Shown here: piece after piece, positions 41,016-47,765 of the stretch
Position numbering within the stretch: position 1 is the stretch's first letter
Layout: each line of letters starts with the position of its first letter
Source of the DNA: a virus
Reading direction: 5' to 3' (one strand)
DNA: 48,442 nucleotides
Virus record (IMG/VR): IMGVR_UViG_3300036826_000040
Location: 1-48,442 of that record
The notes under the pieces: generated by a model
What the model saw: the letters and a program-made list of their open reading frames with translations, nothing else
Database searches by the model: none
Told to the model about the DNA's origin: nothing
Translations under genes and position numbers: made by a program

Positions 41016-41131
41016 TAGGATACGCCCCTACATCGACAACGCAGCAGCGGGCACGCCTTCGGCACCCGGACTAGCGCGTCAAGATGCCTTGCCGTACCCG
41101 CTGCGCCCTACCCCACGGAGGGAGAAGCTCA
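41016..41131. promoter_or_regulatory. Divergent intergenic region with possible promoters
   Basis: 116 bases between the terminase (left) and the lysozyme-like gene (right). TAGGAT at 41016-41021 on the plus strand matches the -10 at 6517, but no good -35 was found at 17 bases. A near-palindrome around GCACGCCTTCGGCACCC lies in the middle. The minus-strand virion promoter is expected here but not identified. Confidence 0.35.
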
Positions 41132-41473
41132 GTGAGGTACTTCATTCTGGCAGCGCTGGTCGCTGCCTTGCTGGTTCCATCGTCGGCCGTTTCCAAACGT
41201 TCACCCCGGCCTCCCCACAACGCGATGTGGGAGTGCATCCACGGCAAGGAAGCGTCCTGGACGGACGACGGCGACCCCTACTACGGAGGTCTCCAGATGG
41301 GCTGGTGGTTCATGCGTACATACGCATCGACGCTTTTGCGTGTACGCGGAACTGCGAATCGCTGGTCTGCGAACGAGCAGAAGTGGGTGGCCGAGAACGC
41401 CTGGAGGCGCGAGGGGTACTCGATCCGCTGGCTCAGGGGCCAGTGGCCGAATACCTCCTACGGCTGCATCTAG
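41132..41473 (+). CDS. Secreted Rpf/transglycosylase-like peptidoglycan hydrolase
   Basis: This 113-residue protein starts at GTG 41132 behind GGAGGGAGAAG. Residues 1-22 (RYFILAALVAALLVPSSAVS) are a signal peptide. The mature part has WECIHGKEASW (likely catalytic Glu), PYYGGLQMGWWFMRTY and NTSYGCI, as in actinobacterial resuscitation-factor/transglycosylase proteins. It may aid lysis or exit. It is on the plus strand among minus genes, a moron-like position; its 3' end overlaps the facing gene by 4 bases. Confidence 0.75.
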   Translation: MRYFILAALVAALLVPSSAVSKRSPRPPHNAMWECIHGKEASWTDDGDPYYGGLQMGWWFMRTYASTLLRVRGTANRWSANEQKWVAENAWRREGYSIRWLRGQWPNTSYGCI

Positions 41474-41949
41474 GGGAGGATCCGAACAGCCGCGCGGCCC
41501 TTGGCGTTCGGGTCGTTCGAGTCCGCAGCGGTGACGTACTGGTCGTTGTTCGCATCCCCGGTCGTGAACGCGACAGCGACAGCAGGCGGGTTCGGTGCCG
41601 TGAACACCTGCGGTGCCGTCCCGCCTGAGACCGTGACCGTCTCCGGGGTAGTGGCGAGAGTGCGGTCTGACGGGTCGCCCAGGATCGTCGCGCTCAGTGA
41701 AGCCGGTGCGCCGACGATGGGGATGGGGATGACGCCGAGACGGATGATGAGTTGCTCGCGGGCGTCCACCCGACCCTGGAGAGCGAGAGCGTTCTGGAAG
41801 CTGCCGTTCGAGTTTCCGCGCAGGCGGCGAGCGTTGGCGCTGATCTTCTCCATGTAGCGGTCACGCAGGTTGAAGGAGGTCAGCACGCCCGTCACCGGGT
41901 CGTACTTCCAGCCCTTGCTCTGAAGTCTGTCGATGGCGGACTGGGGCAT
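41470..41949 (-). CDS. Hypothetical protein with dockerin-like calcium loop
   Basis: This 159-residue protein starts at ATG 41949. The C-terminal DANNDQYVTAAD matches a single EF-hand/dockerin type calcium-binding loop. The N-terminus has QNALALQGRVDAREQLIIRLGV; the middle is Pro/Thr-rich. Possibly a surface or virion accessory protein. Confidence 0.5.
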   Translation of the reverse strand: MPQSAIDRLQSKGWKYDPVTGVLTSFNLRDRYMEKISANARRLRGNSNGSFQNALALQGRVDAREQLIIRLGVIPIPIVGAPASLSATILGDPSDRTLATTPETVTVSGGTAPQVFTAPNPPAVAVAFTTGDANNDQYVTAADSNDPNAKGRAAVRILP

Positions 41950-42134
41950 TACGGCTCCTTCACGATAGGTGCGATGAACGCGGCTTGCCCGTTCACGAAC
42001 TGCCAGTGGAAGGGGCAGAGGTTCTGCGCCGTCACGTCCACCCCTCCCACGCTAGTCAGCGCCTTGCCGCCGCAGGCGTTGTTCGTCACGCCTGAGTTGA
42101 TCGACTTCGGCTTCTGGAGTGCGGCACAAGGCAT
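41949..42134 (-). CDS. Small protein, three cysteines
   Basis: This 61-residue protein starts at ATG 42134 after GGGAGGAGAGACC. Contains PCAALQ, NACGGK and NLCPFH, a possible metal site. Stop and next start adjoin. No known family. Confidence 0.55.
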   Translation of the reverse strand: MPCAALQKPKSINSGVTNNACGGKALTSVGGVDVTAQNLCPFHWQFVNGQAAFIAPIVKEP

Positions 42135-42146
42135 GGTCTCTCCTCC

Positions 42147-42464
42147 CTACGCCTCGGGCGGGGGTTCCTCGCCGCCGTTGCCCTCTGCGGACGGCTCCTC
42201 GGGAGCCTCCGGGTCGGGGACGATGGTGACGCCGCCGTGCTCGATCACGATGTCGAACAGAAGCTCGGCATCGCCCTGCGAGCGGCGCTGGCACATCAGC
42301 GCCCAGTCCGACTCGGTGATCTCCCCGCTCGGCGGTTCGAGGTCGGCCTGAGCCGCCTCCTCCTGAGCGGCCTGGACTTCCTCCAGGTACGCCTTCTTCT
42401 CGTCGGAGGTCGGAGGCTGTGTGGCCTTCCCCTCCTTCTCGTCCTTCGTCTTGGACTTCGCCAC
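42147..42464 (-). CDS. Acidic hypothetical protein
   Basis: This 105-residue protein starts at GTG 42464 after GAAAGGAGTC. N-terminus Lys-rich, then Glu-rich helix (AYLEEVQAAQEEAAQ), acidic Pro/Glu tail. Unknown. Confidence 0.55.
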   Translation of the reverse strand: MAKSKTKDEKEGKATQPPTSDEKKAYLEEVQAAQEEAAQADLEPPSGEITESDWALMCQRRSQGDAELLFDIVIEHGGVTIVPDPEAPEEPSAEGNGGEEPPPEA

Positions 42465-42476
42465 CGTGACTCCTTT

Positions 42477-42665
42477 CTACGCGGGTGTCTGTTCTTCGTC
42501 GGGAGTCCTGGGTGGCTCGTACCCCTCGACGCGGACAAGCGGCTCGGCGTGTCCGAACGCCTGGATCTGGTGCAGGGAACACCGCACCTTCCCGTCAGGG
42601 CCGACCCAGCGACCTTCGGACTGGCATGGCCCAGCGAGGATCTGGTTGTCGTCCTGACAGAGCAT
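42477..42665 (-). CDS. Small Cys/His protein
   Basis: This 62-residue protein starts at ATG 42665. CQDDNQILAGPC and CSLHQIQAFGH could bind zinc. The start codon is overlapped by TGTGGATAA (42665-42673), a perfect reverse DnaA box; this may be chance. Confidence 0.55.
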   Translation of the reverse strand: MLCQDDNQILAGPCQSEGRWVGPDGKVRCSLHQIQAFGHAEPLVRVEGYEPPRTPDEEQTPA

Positions 42666-42694
42666 GTGGATAAGGATGGTTGTCGGGTCGGACG

Positions 42695-42862
42695 TTACGA
42701 GCGCTTCTTCGCTGCGTTCGCCTTCCGCGTCTTGTGCCCCTTCTTCGCTGCATTTGAACGCTTCATGGTCGCGTTCGTGATCCTGGCCGCTGACTGCTTC
42801 GAGTAGCCCTGCTGCCGCAGATCCTCGTACATCGCCCAGTTCTTGACCTGGTTGCCAGGCAT
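42695..42862 (-). CDS. Small basic protein
   Basis: This 55-residue protein starts at ATG 42862, directly after the TAG of the upstream gene. It begins MPGNQVKNWAMYEDLR and continues GYSKQSAARITNATMKRSN, a pattern seen in short phage/actinobacterial proteins, ending in Lys/Arg/Ala repeats (AAKKGHKTRKANAAKKRS). Nucleic-acid binding is likely. Confidence 0.65.
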   Translation of the reverse strand: MPGNQVKNWAMYEDLRQQGYSKQSAARITNATMKRSNAAKKGHKTRKANAAKKRS

Positions 42863-43039
42863 CTACTTGGCCTTGCCCTTCACCTTCTTCAGGTTCGGGT
42901 TCTTGCGCTTGGCAGCGGGAGACGCCTTGCGCGCAGCGGCGGCGATGATCGCGCGCCCGCGCTTCTCCGAGACGCCCGCGCTCTTGGCAGCGGACTTCGC
43001 TGCGGCGTTGAAGCCCATGCCCTTCTTCGACTTCGCCAT
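42863..43039 (-). CDS. Lys/Ala-rich histone-like small protein
   Basis: This 58-residue protein starts at ATG 43039 after GGAGGAGAG. Nearly a quarter of its residues are Lys (AKSKKGMG, AAKSAAKSAG, KRKNPNLKKVKGKAK), as in H1-like nucleoid proteins. Together with the next gene it forms a pair of tiny basic proteins near the lysis genes. Confidence 0.6.
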   Translation of the reverse strand: MAKSKKGMGFNAAAKSAAKSAGVSEKRGRAIIAAAARKASPAAKRKNPNLKKVKGKAK

Positions 43040-43048
43040 CTCTCCTCC

Positions 43049-43237
43049 TTAGTGCTGAGTGGGCCAGTCCTCGGGATCCTGGATCTCCGGTTCGTACTCG
43101 CGCTCCACGAACATGCCAACCCGCACTTTCCTCGACTTGCCCTCGCGCATGATGAGCAGGACGAGCAGCACGCCGAGCACGATCACGCCCACGATGACGC
43201 AGGCGGCAAGCTGCCAGCCATCGAGCGCCGCCTCCAT
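43049..43237 (-). CDS. Small membrane protein, possible holin
   Basis: This 62-residue protein starts at ATG 43237. AACVIVGVIVLGVLLVLLIM is one membrane helix, followed by a basic stretch (REGKSRKVR) and an acidic tail. Size, one helix and location beside the endolysin fit a holin or spanin, but a single helix is not decisive. Confidence 0.55.
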   Translation of the reverse strand: MEAALDGWQLAACVIVGVIVLGVLLVLLIMREGKSRKVRVGMFVEREYEPEIQDPEDWPTQH

Positions 43238-43279
43238 GTTCTCAGTGTGCCGACCGGCACGGATGGGAACATCTGAGCC

Positions 43280-43369
43280 ATGACCGAGACCCAGGGCTGG
43301 ATTCTGGTGGTCGAGCTAGGCGTCGTCGCCATCTACGCGCTCGTCCTCCTGATCCGCGCGCTTCGCTAA
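43280..43369 (+). CDS. Possible 29-residue membrane peptide on the opposite strand
   Basis: ATG 43280 to TAA 43367-43369. The peptide WILVVELGVVAIYALVLLIRAL is a single hydrophobic helix. It lies in the divergent gap and its stop overlaps the endolysin stop by 4 bases. No good ribosome-binding site. Possibly a second small lysis protein; weak evidence. Confidence 0.3.
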   Translation: MTETQGWILVVELGVVAIYALVLLIRALR

Positions 43370-44292
43370 GGCTCCGCGACCCGGACGAACACGGTTCCTT
43401 GTCCGCTCTTGGAACGTGAGCGGCGCATCACTTCGCCACCGTTCGAGTCGTTCCCGTAGCTCGTGTTCCCCTCGATGGCGTTGAACTGACCGCTGCCCGT
43501 CCACTTCTCGAAGATCCCGATGTGGTCGTAGATCGTGTCCCACGACCAGTCGTAGACGACCAGATCGCCGGGGATCGGATCGTCCGTAGTCGAAAGCCCG
43601 TTCTGCCTCTCTCTGGCGTCGCTGACCACGTAGGGGCAGTACGAGTAGTACGCCCCCTTTCGGAAGCTGGGGCTGTCGGTGCCACAGTCGGCAGCGCCGT
43701 ACTCGAAGCACCAACTGACGAACATCGCGCACCAGGGGCCGACCATGCCATACCAGGAGCAATACTTCACCTGGTTCGAGTCGGGCGGGGATTCCTTTAT
43801 GCCCAGTTGGGTTATGGCTCTTTGCAGAGCCGCCGCCCTTACCGACCCTCTTTCGGAAGGCGGCGGCTCGCTCCCGTGGAAGCGGTCGAACGCCTGGTTG
43901 ACGAGGCTGACCGCCGTGGCGTCCATCGCTGGCTCGCCCGCGTGCGGCAGCCCCTCGGGGATGCGAATGGAGCGCAGCAGGTTGAAGGTCTTTTCCCCCA
44001 GCCAGCCGGTGTCGTCCAGGTCGCCCTGGCGCTGCACACCCGCGATCCCTGATTCACCAACATTTCCCCCGGCTTTCCCGTGGGAGAAACCATTGGAGAA
44101 GCTGTCATCGAAAGTCCCCCAGGGCCAGCGACCGGCGCGTGAGACCGTCCGCTTGTACGCCTCCACGTCCGGGCCGTCAGAGGAGGACTGCTTCCCGTGC
44201 GCGGCGGCGTCGGGTGGATACAGCGCCCTGGGGAATCCCTTGACCTGCACCATCGGGCCTCCGGGGTACGCCTTCTCGTACCACTTGCTCAC
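43366..44292 (-). CDS. Endolysin with peptidoglycan-binding and CHAP domains
   Basis: This 308-residue protein starts at GTG 44292 (ATGA/GTGA overlap with the upstream gene). Residues ~75-112 (ESGIAGVQRQGDLDDTGWLGEKTFNLL) resemble a peptidoglycan-binding repeat. The C-terminal CHAP domain has WCAMFVSWCFEYG (catalytic Cys), GDLVVYDW and DHIGIFEKW (His). CHAP enzymes cut peptide or amide bonds in peptidoglycan. An 11-bp inverted repeat (43827-43837 / 43859-43869) lies in the gene. This is the main lysis enzyme candidate. Confidence 0.85.
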   Translation of the reverse strand: MSKWYEKAYPGGPMVQVKGFPRALYPPDAAAHGKQSSSDGPDVEAYKRTVSRAGRWPWGTFDDSFSNGFSHGKAGGNVGESGIAGVQRQGDLDDTGWLGEKTFNLLRSIRIPEGLPHAGEPAMDATAVSLVNQAFDRFHGSEPPPSERGSVRAAALQRAITQLGIKESPPDSNQVKYCSWYGMVGPWCAMFVSWCFEYGAADCGTDSPSFRKGAYYSYCPYVVSDARERQNGLSTTDDPIPGDLVVYDWSWDTIYDHIGIFEKWTGSGQFNAIEGNTSYGNDSNGGEVMRRSRSKSGQGTVFVRVAEP

Positions 44293-44759
44293 GAGAACAG
44301 GCGACCGTGCTTCTGCGCGATGGCGTGCAGGGTGAGAAGCTGCTGGGCGGTCAGCGGCGCAGCGGGGCGCGGCCTGATCCCAGGGCGAACGGGGATCGCC
44401 TGGCTGTACGGGCCGATCAGCCCCTTGCCGGTCTCGTTCGCCATCCCCTTGAAGCCCGCCTTGCCGGGGATGAAGGAGGCCATCAGCGCCATCTGCGCGA
44501 GCGTCGGTGGCTTGCCCTGCTGGATCCGCTGAGCGCTGCCGATGAAGGGCGCGGCCAGTTCCCCTCCTGCCCCGTGAGGGCCGAAACCCTGGTAGAGACC
44601 CTGCGGCGAGAAGGCGTGGGCGAGGTTGAGCAGACCCAGGTTGATCCCGTGGCTGGACGCGCCGGGGAAGGGGCCGTAGCGAGGGAGGCTCCAGCTAGGA
44701 ACGTGCGGCAGTGGGGGCAGGCCGTGGAGCAGCTTCGACGGCGTGGGAATGCGGAACAC
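44289..44759 (-). CDS. Hypothetical protein upstream of the endolysin
   Basis: The frame is 156 residues from GTG 44759; the frame remains open further upstream but would run into the divergent gene's start. Gly/Pro/Leu-rich, with LTAQQLLTLHAIAQKHGRL near the end. No recognised domain. Coupled to the endolysin by overlap. Confidence 0.5.
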   Translation of the reverse strand: MFRIPTPSKLLHGLPPLPHVPSWSLPRYGPFPGASSHGINLGLLNLAHAFSPQGLYQGFGPHGAGGELAAPFIGSAQRIQQGKPPTLAQMALMASFIPGKAGFKGMANETGKGLIGPYSQAIPVRPGIRPRPAAPLTAQQLLTLHAIAQKHGRLFS

Positions 44760-44777
44760 GTCAGCCGAATAGTCGCA

Positions 44778-44814
44778 TAGGATCTGGACGTCATCCGACG
44801 ACAGAAAGGACAGC
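44778..44814 (+). promoter_or_regulatory. Possible promoter and leader motif for the plus-strand island
   Basis: TAGGAT (44778-44783) has the same -10 as at 6517; no clear -35 is present. CGACAGAAAGGA (44799-44810) is the leader motif otherwise found only in the left arm. The island's control therefore resembles that of the early genes. Confidence 0.45.
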
Positions 44815-45225
44815 ATGGCCGTAGAGCCAGTTACCAGCGTCAACCGTCAGGTCGTCCCGATCACCTGGGACACCGACAAGCTGGACGGAGAGATCATCGT
44901 CATCCACTGCACGAACACGGAGACGGGCGGCGTCTCCAACTCGGGCTACTCGAAGAACGACGGGAGCGGCATCATCAGTTACCCGTTGGGCTACGCCGGG
45001 ACGACCTTCGTGCAGGTGCTCGACAACCACGGCAACGTGGACGAGGGCTACATCGCCGTTGATGGACAGGGCAACGCCTCCACCCCGGAGCCGCCCGATC
45101 CGCCCATCGACGTGATCCCGCCCGATCCGGTCGAGCCTCCCGACGAGCTTCCGCCCGAGGATCTCGGGCCTCCGCACGTCGATAACACCCTCCCCGGCGA
45201 CCTGCCGCACCCGGAGCCTCACTGA
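44815..45225 (+). CDS. Ig-like domain protein with Pro/Asp/Glu tail
   Basis: This 136-residue protein starts at ATG 44815 after the leader motif. Residues ~10-80 look like a beta sandwich (VVPITWDTDKLDGEIIVIHCTN, TTFVQVLDNHGNVDEGYIAV). The tail is Pro/Asp/Glu-rich. Possibly a virion surface or secreted protein; linked to the next gene by a 4-base overlap. Confidence 0.65.
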   Translation: MAVEPVTSVNRQVVPITWDTDKLDGEIIVIHCTNTETGGVSNSGYSKNDGSGIISYPLGYAGTTFVQVLDNHGNVDEGYIAVDGQGNASTPEPPDPPIDVIPPDPVEPPDELPPEDLGPPHVDNTLPGDLPHPEPH

Positions 45226-46055
45226 CCAGCGAGGCGGAACTCGGGCAGCAGGCTGTCGATCTCGCGCAGCAGACCTCCTACTCCTGGGATCAGTACCTCT
45301 CCAGGATCAGGAACGATCCGGGCTACGCCTACAAGAACACGTCCTGGTACAAGGCCGGGGGCAAGCTGGAGGAGTCGAAGCACCTGACGGGAGGGGGCGG
45401 CAACCCGACCCCCCCTCCCGCTGGGGATCTGACCACGGTGCGCGGTCGCATCTTCCTGGCCGACTCACCGATGAACTGCGTGACCTTCGGCGCTCCTCAC
45501 TGGCTGGTGCCCGTCTGCACCGCCGACCACGCCTATCGCTACTGGTACTCGTCGGATGTGCTCTCGCAGTTGCGCTCCTACTTCGGCACGGTCGAGACCT
45601 GGGCTGACTGCCGGGTCGCCTCCGGGTATCAGGAGGGCCACGGCACCGGCTACGACGAGGCCGTGAAGATGTCAAGCGAGCTTGGCCTGGACGGAGCCTG
45701 GGGGCAGTGTGAGACCACCCCCGAGTTGGAGAACGGCTACAACGCGGGCGCTCGTCGCTTCATCGGCAACTGCGACCCGAACGTGATGAACGACGAGTGG
45801 CTGAACAAGGTCAAGACGGGCGAGATCAAGATGACCGTCGAGCTTTACCGCAACAAGATGCCCTGGATGCTTCCCGACTGGCGGAACGCGAACGCGGGGA
45901 TCGGCGGCAACTGCATCGCCTGTTACGCCTCAGACACGGAGGGCGCGTACTACACGCCCGTCCAGGCGTACAAGGATCAGGGTCTCTACGTGCCGAAGCA
46001 CGATTCGGTCTACGGGGTGGGGCTGCACCCCGAGGACTGGCCGAACCTAGCCTGA
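45222..46055 (+). CDS. Glycoside-hydrolase-like protein with apparent CTG start
   Basis: The coding pattern (almost all third positions G or C) extends upstream of GTG 45438 back to 45222. There the only start-like codon is CTG, overlapping the TGA of the previous gene as CTGA. The 277-residue product has a linker (GGGGNPTPPP) and a C-terminal domain (RGRIFLADSPMNCVTF, AYRYWYSSDVL, ELENGYNAGARRFIGNC, MPWMLPDWRNAN) that looks like a TIM-barrel, GH25- or DUF1906-like hydrolase. A frameshift from the previous gene is the alternative. Function uncertain; 9-base overlap with the facing gene. Confidence 0.6.
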   Translation: MTSEAELGQQAVDLAQQTSYSWDQYLSRIRNDPGYAYKNTSWYKAGGKLEESKHLTGGGGNPTPPPAGDLTTVRGRIFLADSPMNCVTFGAPHWLVPVCTADHAYRYWYSSDVLSQLRSYFGTVETWADCRVASGYQEGHGTGYDEAVKMSSELGLDGAWGQCETTPELENGYNAGARRFIGNCDPNVMNDEWLNKVKTGEIKMTVELYRNKMPWMLPDWRNANAGIGGNCIACYASDTEGAYYTPVQAYKDQGLYVPKHDSVYGVGLHPEDWPNLA

Positions 46056-46508
46056 CGGGGCTAGCTGCATCACGCTCGCCATCACGCCGGGGTTGAACTG
46101 CCCCTCGGCGTACAGCTTCGAGAGCGTCATGGCAACGACCTGCTTGTCGTCCAGGAACACGATCCCGGTCATCGCATCGAGCATCGCGCGGGTGAGCTTG
46201 TCCAGGTCGGGGTGGACGGCGGGGGCGAGCGGCGCGGAGGGCTTCAGCTTCTCGATGTTGCGGCCCGTGCCGAAGTGCCCCTGCGGGCGCGGGAGGAAGA
46301 ACATCAGCCGCACATCGACAGGCTCGCGGTAGGGCGTCCTGCCCTCCATCGCCTGCTTAGCGGTGGTAGCTACGTCCTGTCGCCACGCTCGTAAGCGTGC
46401 GTCCGCCATCTCGATCACGTTGCGGCCGATGATCTTCTTCGACCCCTGGGCGACCGGCTGGCCGTAGACGGTGAACTGGACAGCCTCGCATTCGACAATC
46501 GCACTCAC
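46047..46508 (-). CDS. RusA-like Holliday junction resolvase
   Basis: This 153-residue protein starts at GTG 46508 (GTGA overlap). The N-terminal FTVYGQPVAQGSKK and the C-terminal HPDLDKLTRAMLDAMTGIVFLDDKQV (acidic residues for metal) are the RusA motifs. It resolves branched DNA during phage recombination or packaging. Confidence 0.85.
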   Translation of the reverse strand: MSAIVECEAVQFTVYGQPVAQGSKKIIGRNVIEMADARLRAWRQDVATTAKQAMEGRTPYREPVDVRLMFFLPRPQGHFGTGRNIEKLKPSAPLAPAVHPDLDKLTRAMLDAMTGIVFLDDKQVVAMTLSKLYAEGQFNPGVMASVMQLAPSG

Positions 46509-46840
46509 GCAGCAGCCTGCCCATCAGGAGGCCGACCGGGAGGCTCAGCAGCAGCCAGCCCAGCAGGATCGCTGGGACGATCCACAGAAGCGATAGCGCG
46601 CTCACAGATTCGGCACATCCCCCCGAGCGACTCGGCAATAGCTTCCTGGGACAGGGTACTGAGTTCGTGGTGCGCGGTGATCCGGGCGCGCAGCACCTTC
46701 AACTCGTAGGCGACCACAGCCGAGGGCTGCTGGGCGACCAGCCCCCGGCGCTCCTTCTCTCGCACCAGATCGTAGAACTTCTGCCCGATGGCCTCGGTCA
46801 GGTCGGTCAGTTCCTCGTCGCTGAGACGCTCGTGGCTCAC
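46505..46840 (-). CDS. Hypothetical helical protein
   Basis: This 111-residue protein starts at GTG 46840. Long helices (EELTDLTEAIGQKFYDLVREKERRG, AYELKVLRARITAHH), CRIC, and a Pro/Ala-rich tail. Coupled to both neighbours by 4-base overlaps. Unknown. Confidence 0.55.
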   Translation of the reverse strand: MSHERLSDEELTDLTEAIGQKFYDLVREKERRGLVAQQPSAVVAYELKVLRARITAHHELSTLSQEAIAESLGGMCRICERAIASVDRPSDPAGLAAAEPPGRPPDGQAAA

Positions 46841-46989
46841 TTCTGCTCGGTGTGCATCTCGGCGTGATCGACGTTCCCACACTGGGGGCAGACCTCAACC
46901 GTGCAGCAGGGCAGCACCGGCTCCTCGCTGATCGGCTCGTCCGACTCGACCATGACGTGCCCGCAGCGGCAGGGGCGCTTGTATTTCAT
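46837..46989 (-). CDS. Small zinc-ribbon protein
   Basis: This 50-residue protein starts at ATG 46989. CRCGH, LPCCTVEVC and CG give up to six cysteines in the pattern of a zinc ribbon. Overlaps both neighbours. Unknown role. Confidence 0.6.
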   Translation of the reverse strand: MKYKRPCRCGHVMVESDEPISEEPVLPCCTVEVCPQCGNVDHAEMHTEQK

Positions 46990-47408
46990 CGCTTCCTCCC
47001 CTTCTTCTCGTCCTCCTTCAGGTAGGAGACGACCTCCGTTCGGTGGAGATCCTGCTCCCAGCCCTGATCCCACGGCCACACGATCTGCGACCCCGGCCAG
47101 GGGACGAGGCCAACGGTGTCGTTGTGGCGGACGTAGAAGCGCGAGGAGAGATGCGCGTGCGCCTGCACACTCGGCCAGTCGCGGGCGAGCAGGATCTCGA
47201 AGCCTTTGTACCGTCCTCCCGGCTCGAAGTCCCCCTCATCCTGGTCGTAGCCGGATGGCAGAAGCGCGGAGGCGGTGGTGAGGGTGGCCCGCACGTCCGC
47301 GAGGCTCGGAGCGTCCTCCTGCTCGGGCGGTAGAACTTCGGCCTCTGGGGGCGGTTCGTACCGCTCGGGCGGTACTTCCTCCAGCAGGTGATCGAACTCG
47401 TCCGTCAC
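46986..47408 (-). CDS. Hypothetical protein
   Basis: This 140-residue protein starts at GTG 47408 (GTGA overlap). Acidic, Pro-rich N-terminal third (EEVPPERYEPPPEAEVLPPEQE), then a globular part with aromatic residues (GLVPWPGSQIVWPWDQGW). No known family. Confidence 0.6.
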   Translation of the reverse strand: MTDEFDHLLEEVPPERYEPPPEAEVLPPEQEDAPSLADVRATLTTASALLPSGYDQDEGDFEPGGRYKGFEILLARDWPSVQAHAHLSSRFYVRHNDTVGLVPWPGSQIVWPWDQGWEQDLHRTEVVSYLKEDEKKGRKR

Positions 47409-47542
47409 TTGGTCTCCTTCCGCTTCTCGAAGGCGCGCTTGACGAGGGCACGCACCCACTCGGCGGGGTCTTTCCCCTCCTCGCGGAGGCTACGTGCGTC
47501 CTCGGCTGGGACGTAGACCGCGACCGTCAAGTGGTCAGCCAC
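47405..47542 (-). CDS. Ribbon-helix-helix-like regulator
   Basis: A 45-residue frame from GTG 47542 to TGA 47405. HLTVAVYVPAEDARSLREEGKDPAEWVRALVKRAFEKR has a beta strand then two helices separated by a turn, the MetJ/Arc layout. As first gene of the minus-strand operon and next to the palindromes and direct repeats at 47543-47765, it could repress its own operon or mark the replication region. The ribosome-binding site is weak. Confidence 0.55.
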   Translation of the reverse strand: MADHLTVAVYVPAEDARSLREEGKDPAEWVRALVKRAFEKRKETK

Positions 47543-47610
47543 TCCACTACTCTACTACTCCAGCAGGGACAGGGCCGGGGAGAGAAGGACAGCCCTGCCC
47601 CCACACAGCG

Positions 47611-47620
47611 TTATCCACAA
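47611..47620 (+). promoter_or_regulatory. Perfect DnaA box
   Basis: TTATCCACAA matches the classical DnaA box TTATCCACA exactly. With no replicative polymerase, helicase or primase in the genome, binding of host DnaA here is a reasonable hypothesis. Confidence 0.6.
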
Positions 47621-47717
47621 GCTGTGAAAGCGCAAGTCCAAGGCGCTGAGAGGCTCTGCGCGTTGGCGAGAGACGGTACTGGACAGAGGCTCACCACGCG
47701 CACGCGCCCGTGCGGGG

Positions 47718-47761
47718 GATGACCCACCGCCACCTACGGTGGCGACTGATGACCCACCGCC
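47718..47761. repeat. Direct repeat GATGACCCACCGCC
   Basis: Two copies, 47718-47731 and 47748-47761, 30 bases apart (about three helical turns), flanking a GCCACC-TAC-GGTGGC hairpin. Iteron or operator. Confidence 0.55.
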
Positions 47762-47765
47762 GCTA

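Larger units (their letters stand above)
47543..47765. other. Non-coding region: DnaA box, direct repeats, hairpins
   Basis: 223 bases with no gene. They contain the perfect DnaA box at 47611, a repeated 14-mer (47718-47731 and 47748-47761), and hairpins such as GCCACC-TAC-GGTGGC between the repeats. A weak minus-strand promoter (TTGGAC, 18 bases, TGGATA) overlaps the DnaA box. It is the best candidate for an origin or control region for the genes on either side. Confidence 0.5.

Noticed and set aside
42695-42862. A suspected one-base frameshift in the small basic gene
   Set aside because: Rechecking the bases gives a continuous 55-codon frame from ATG 42862; the gene is intact.
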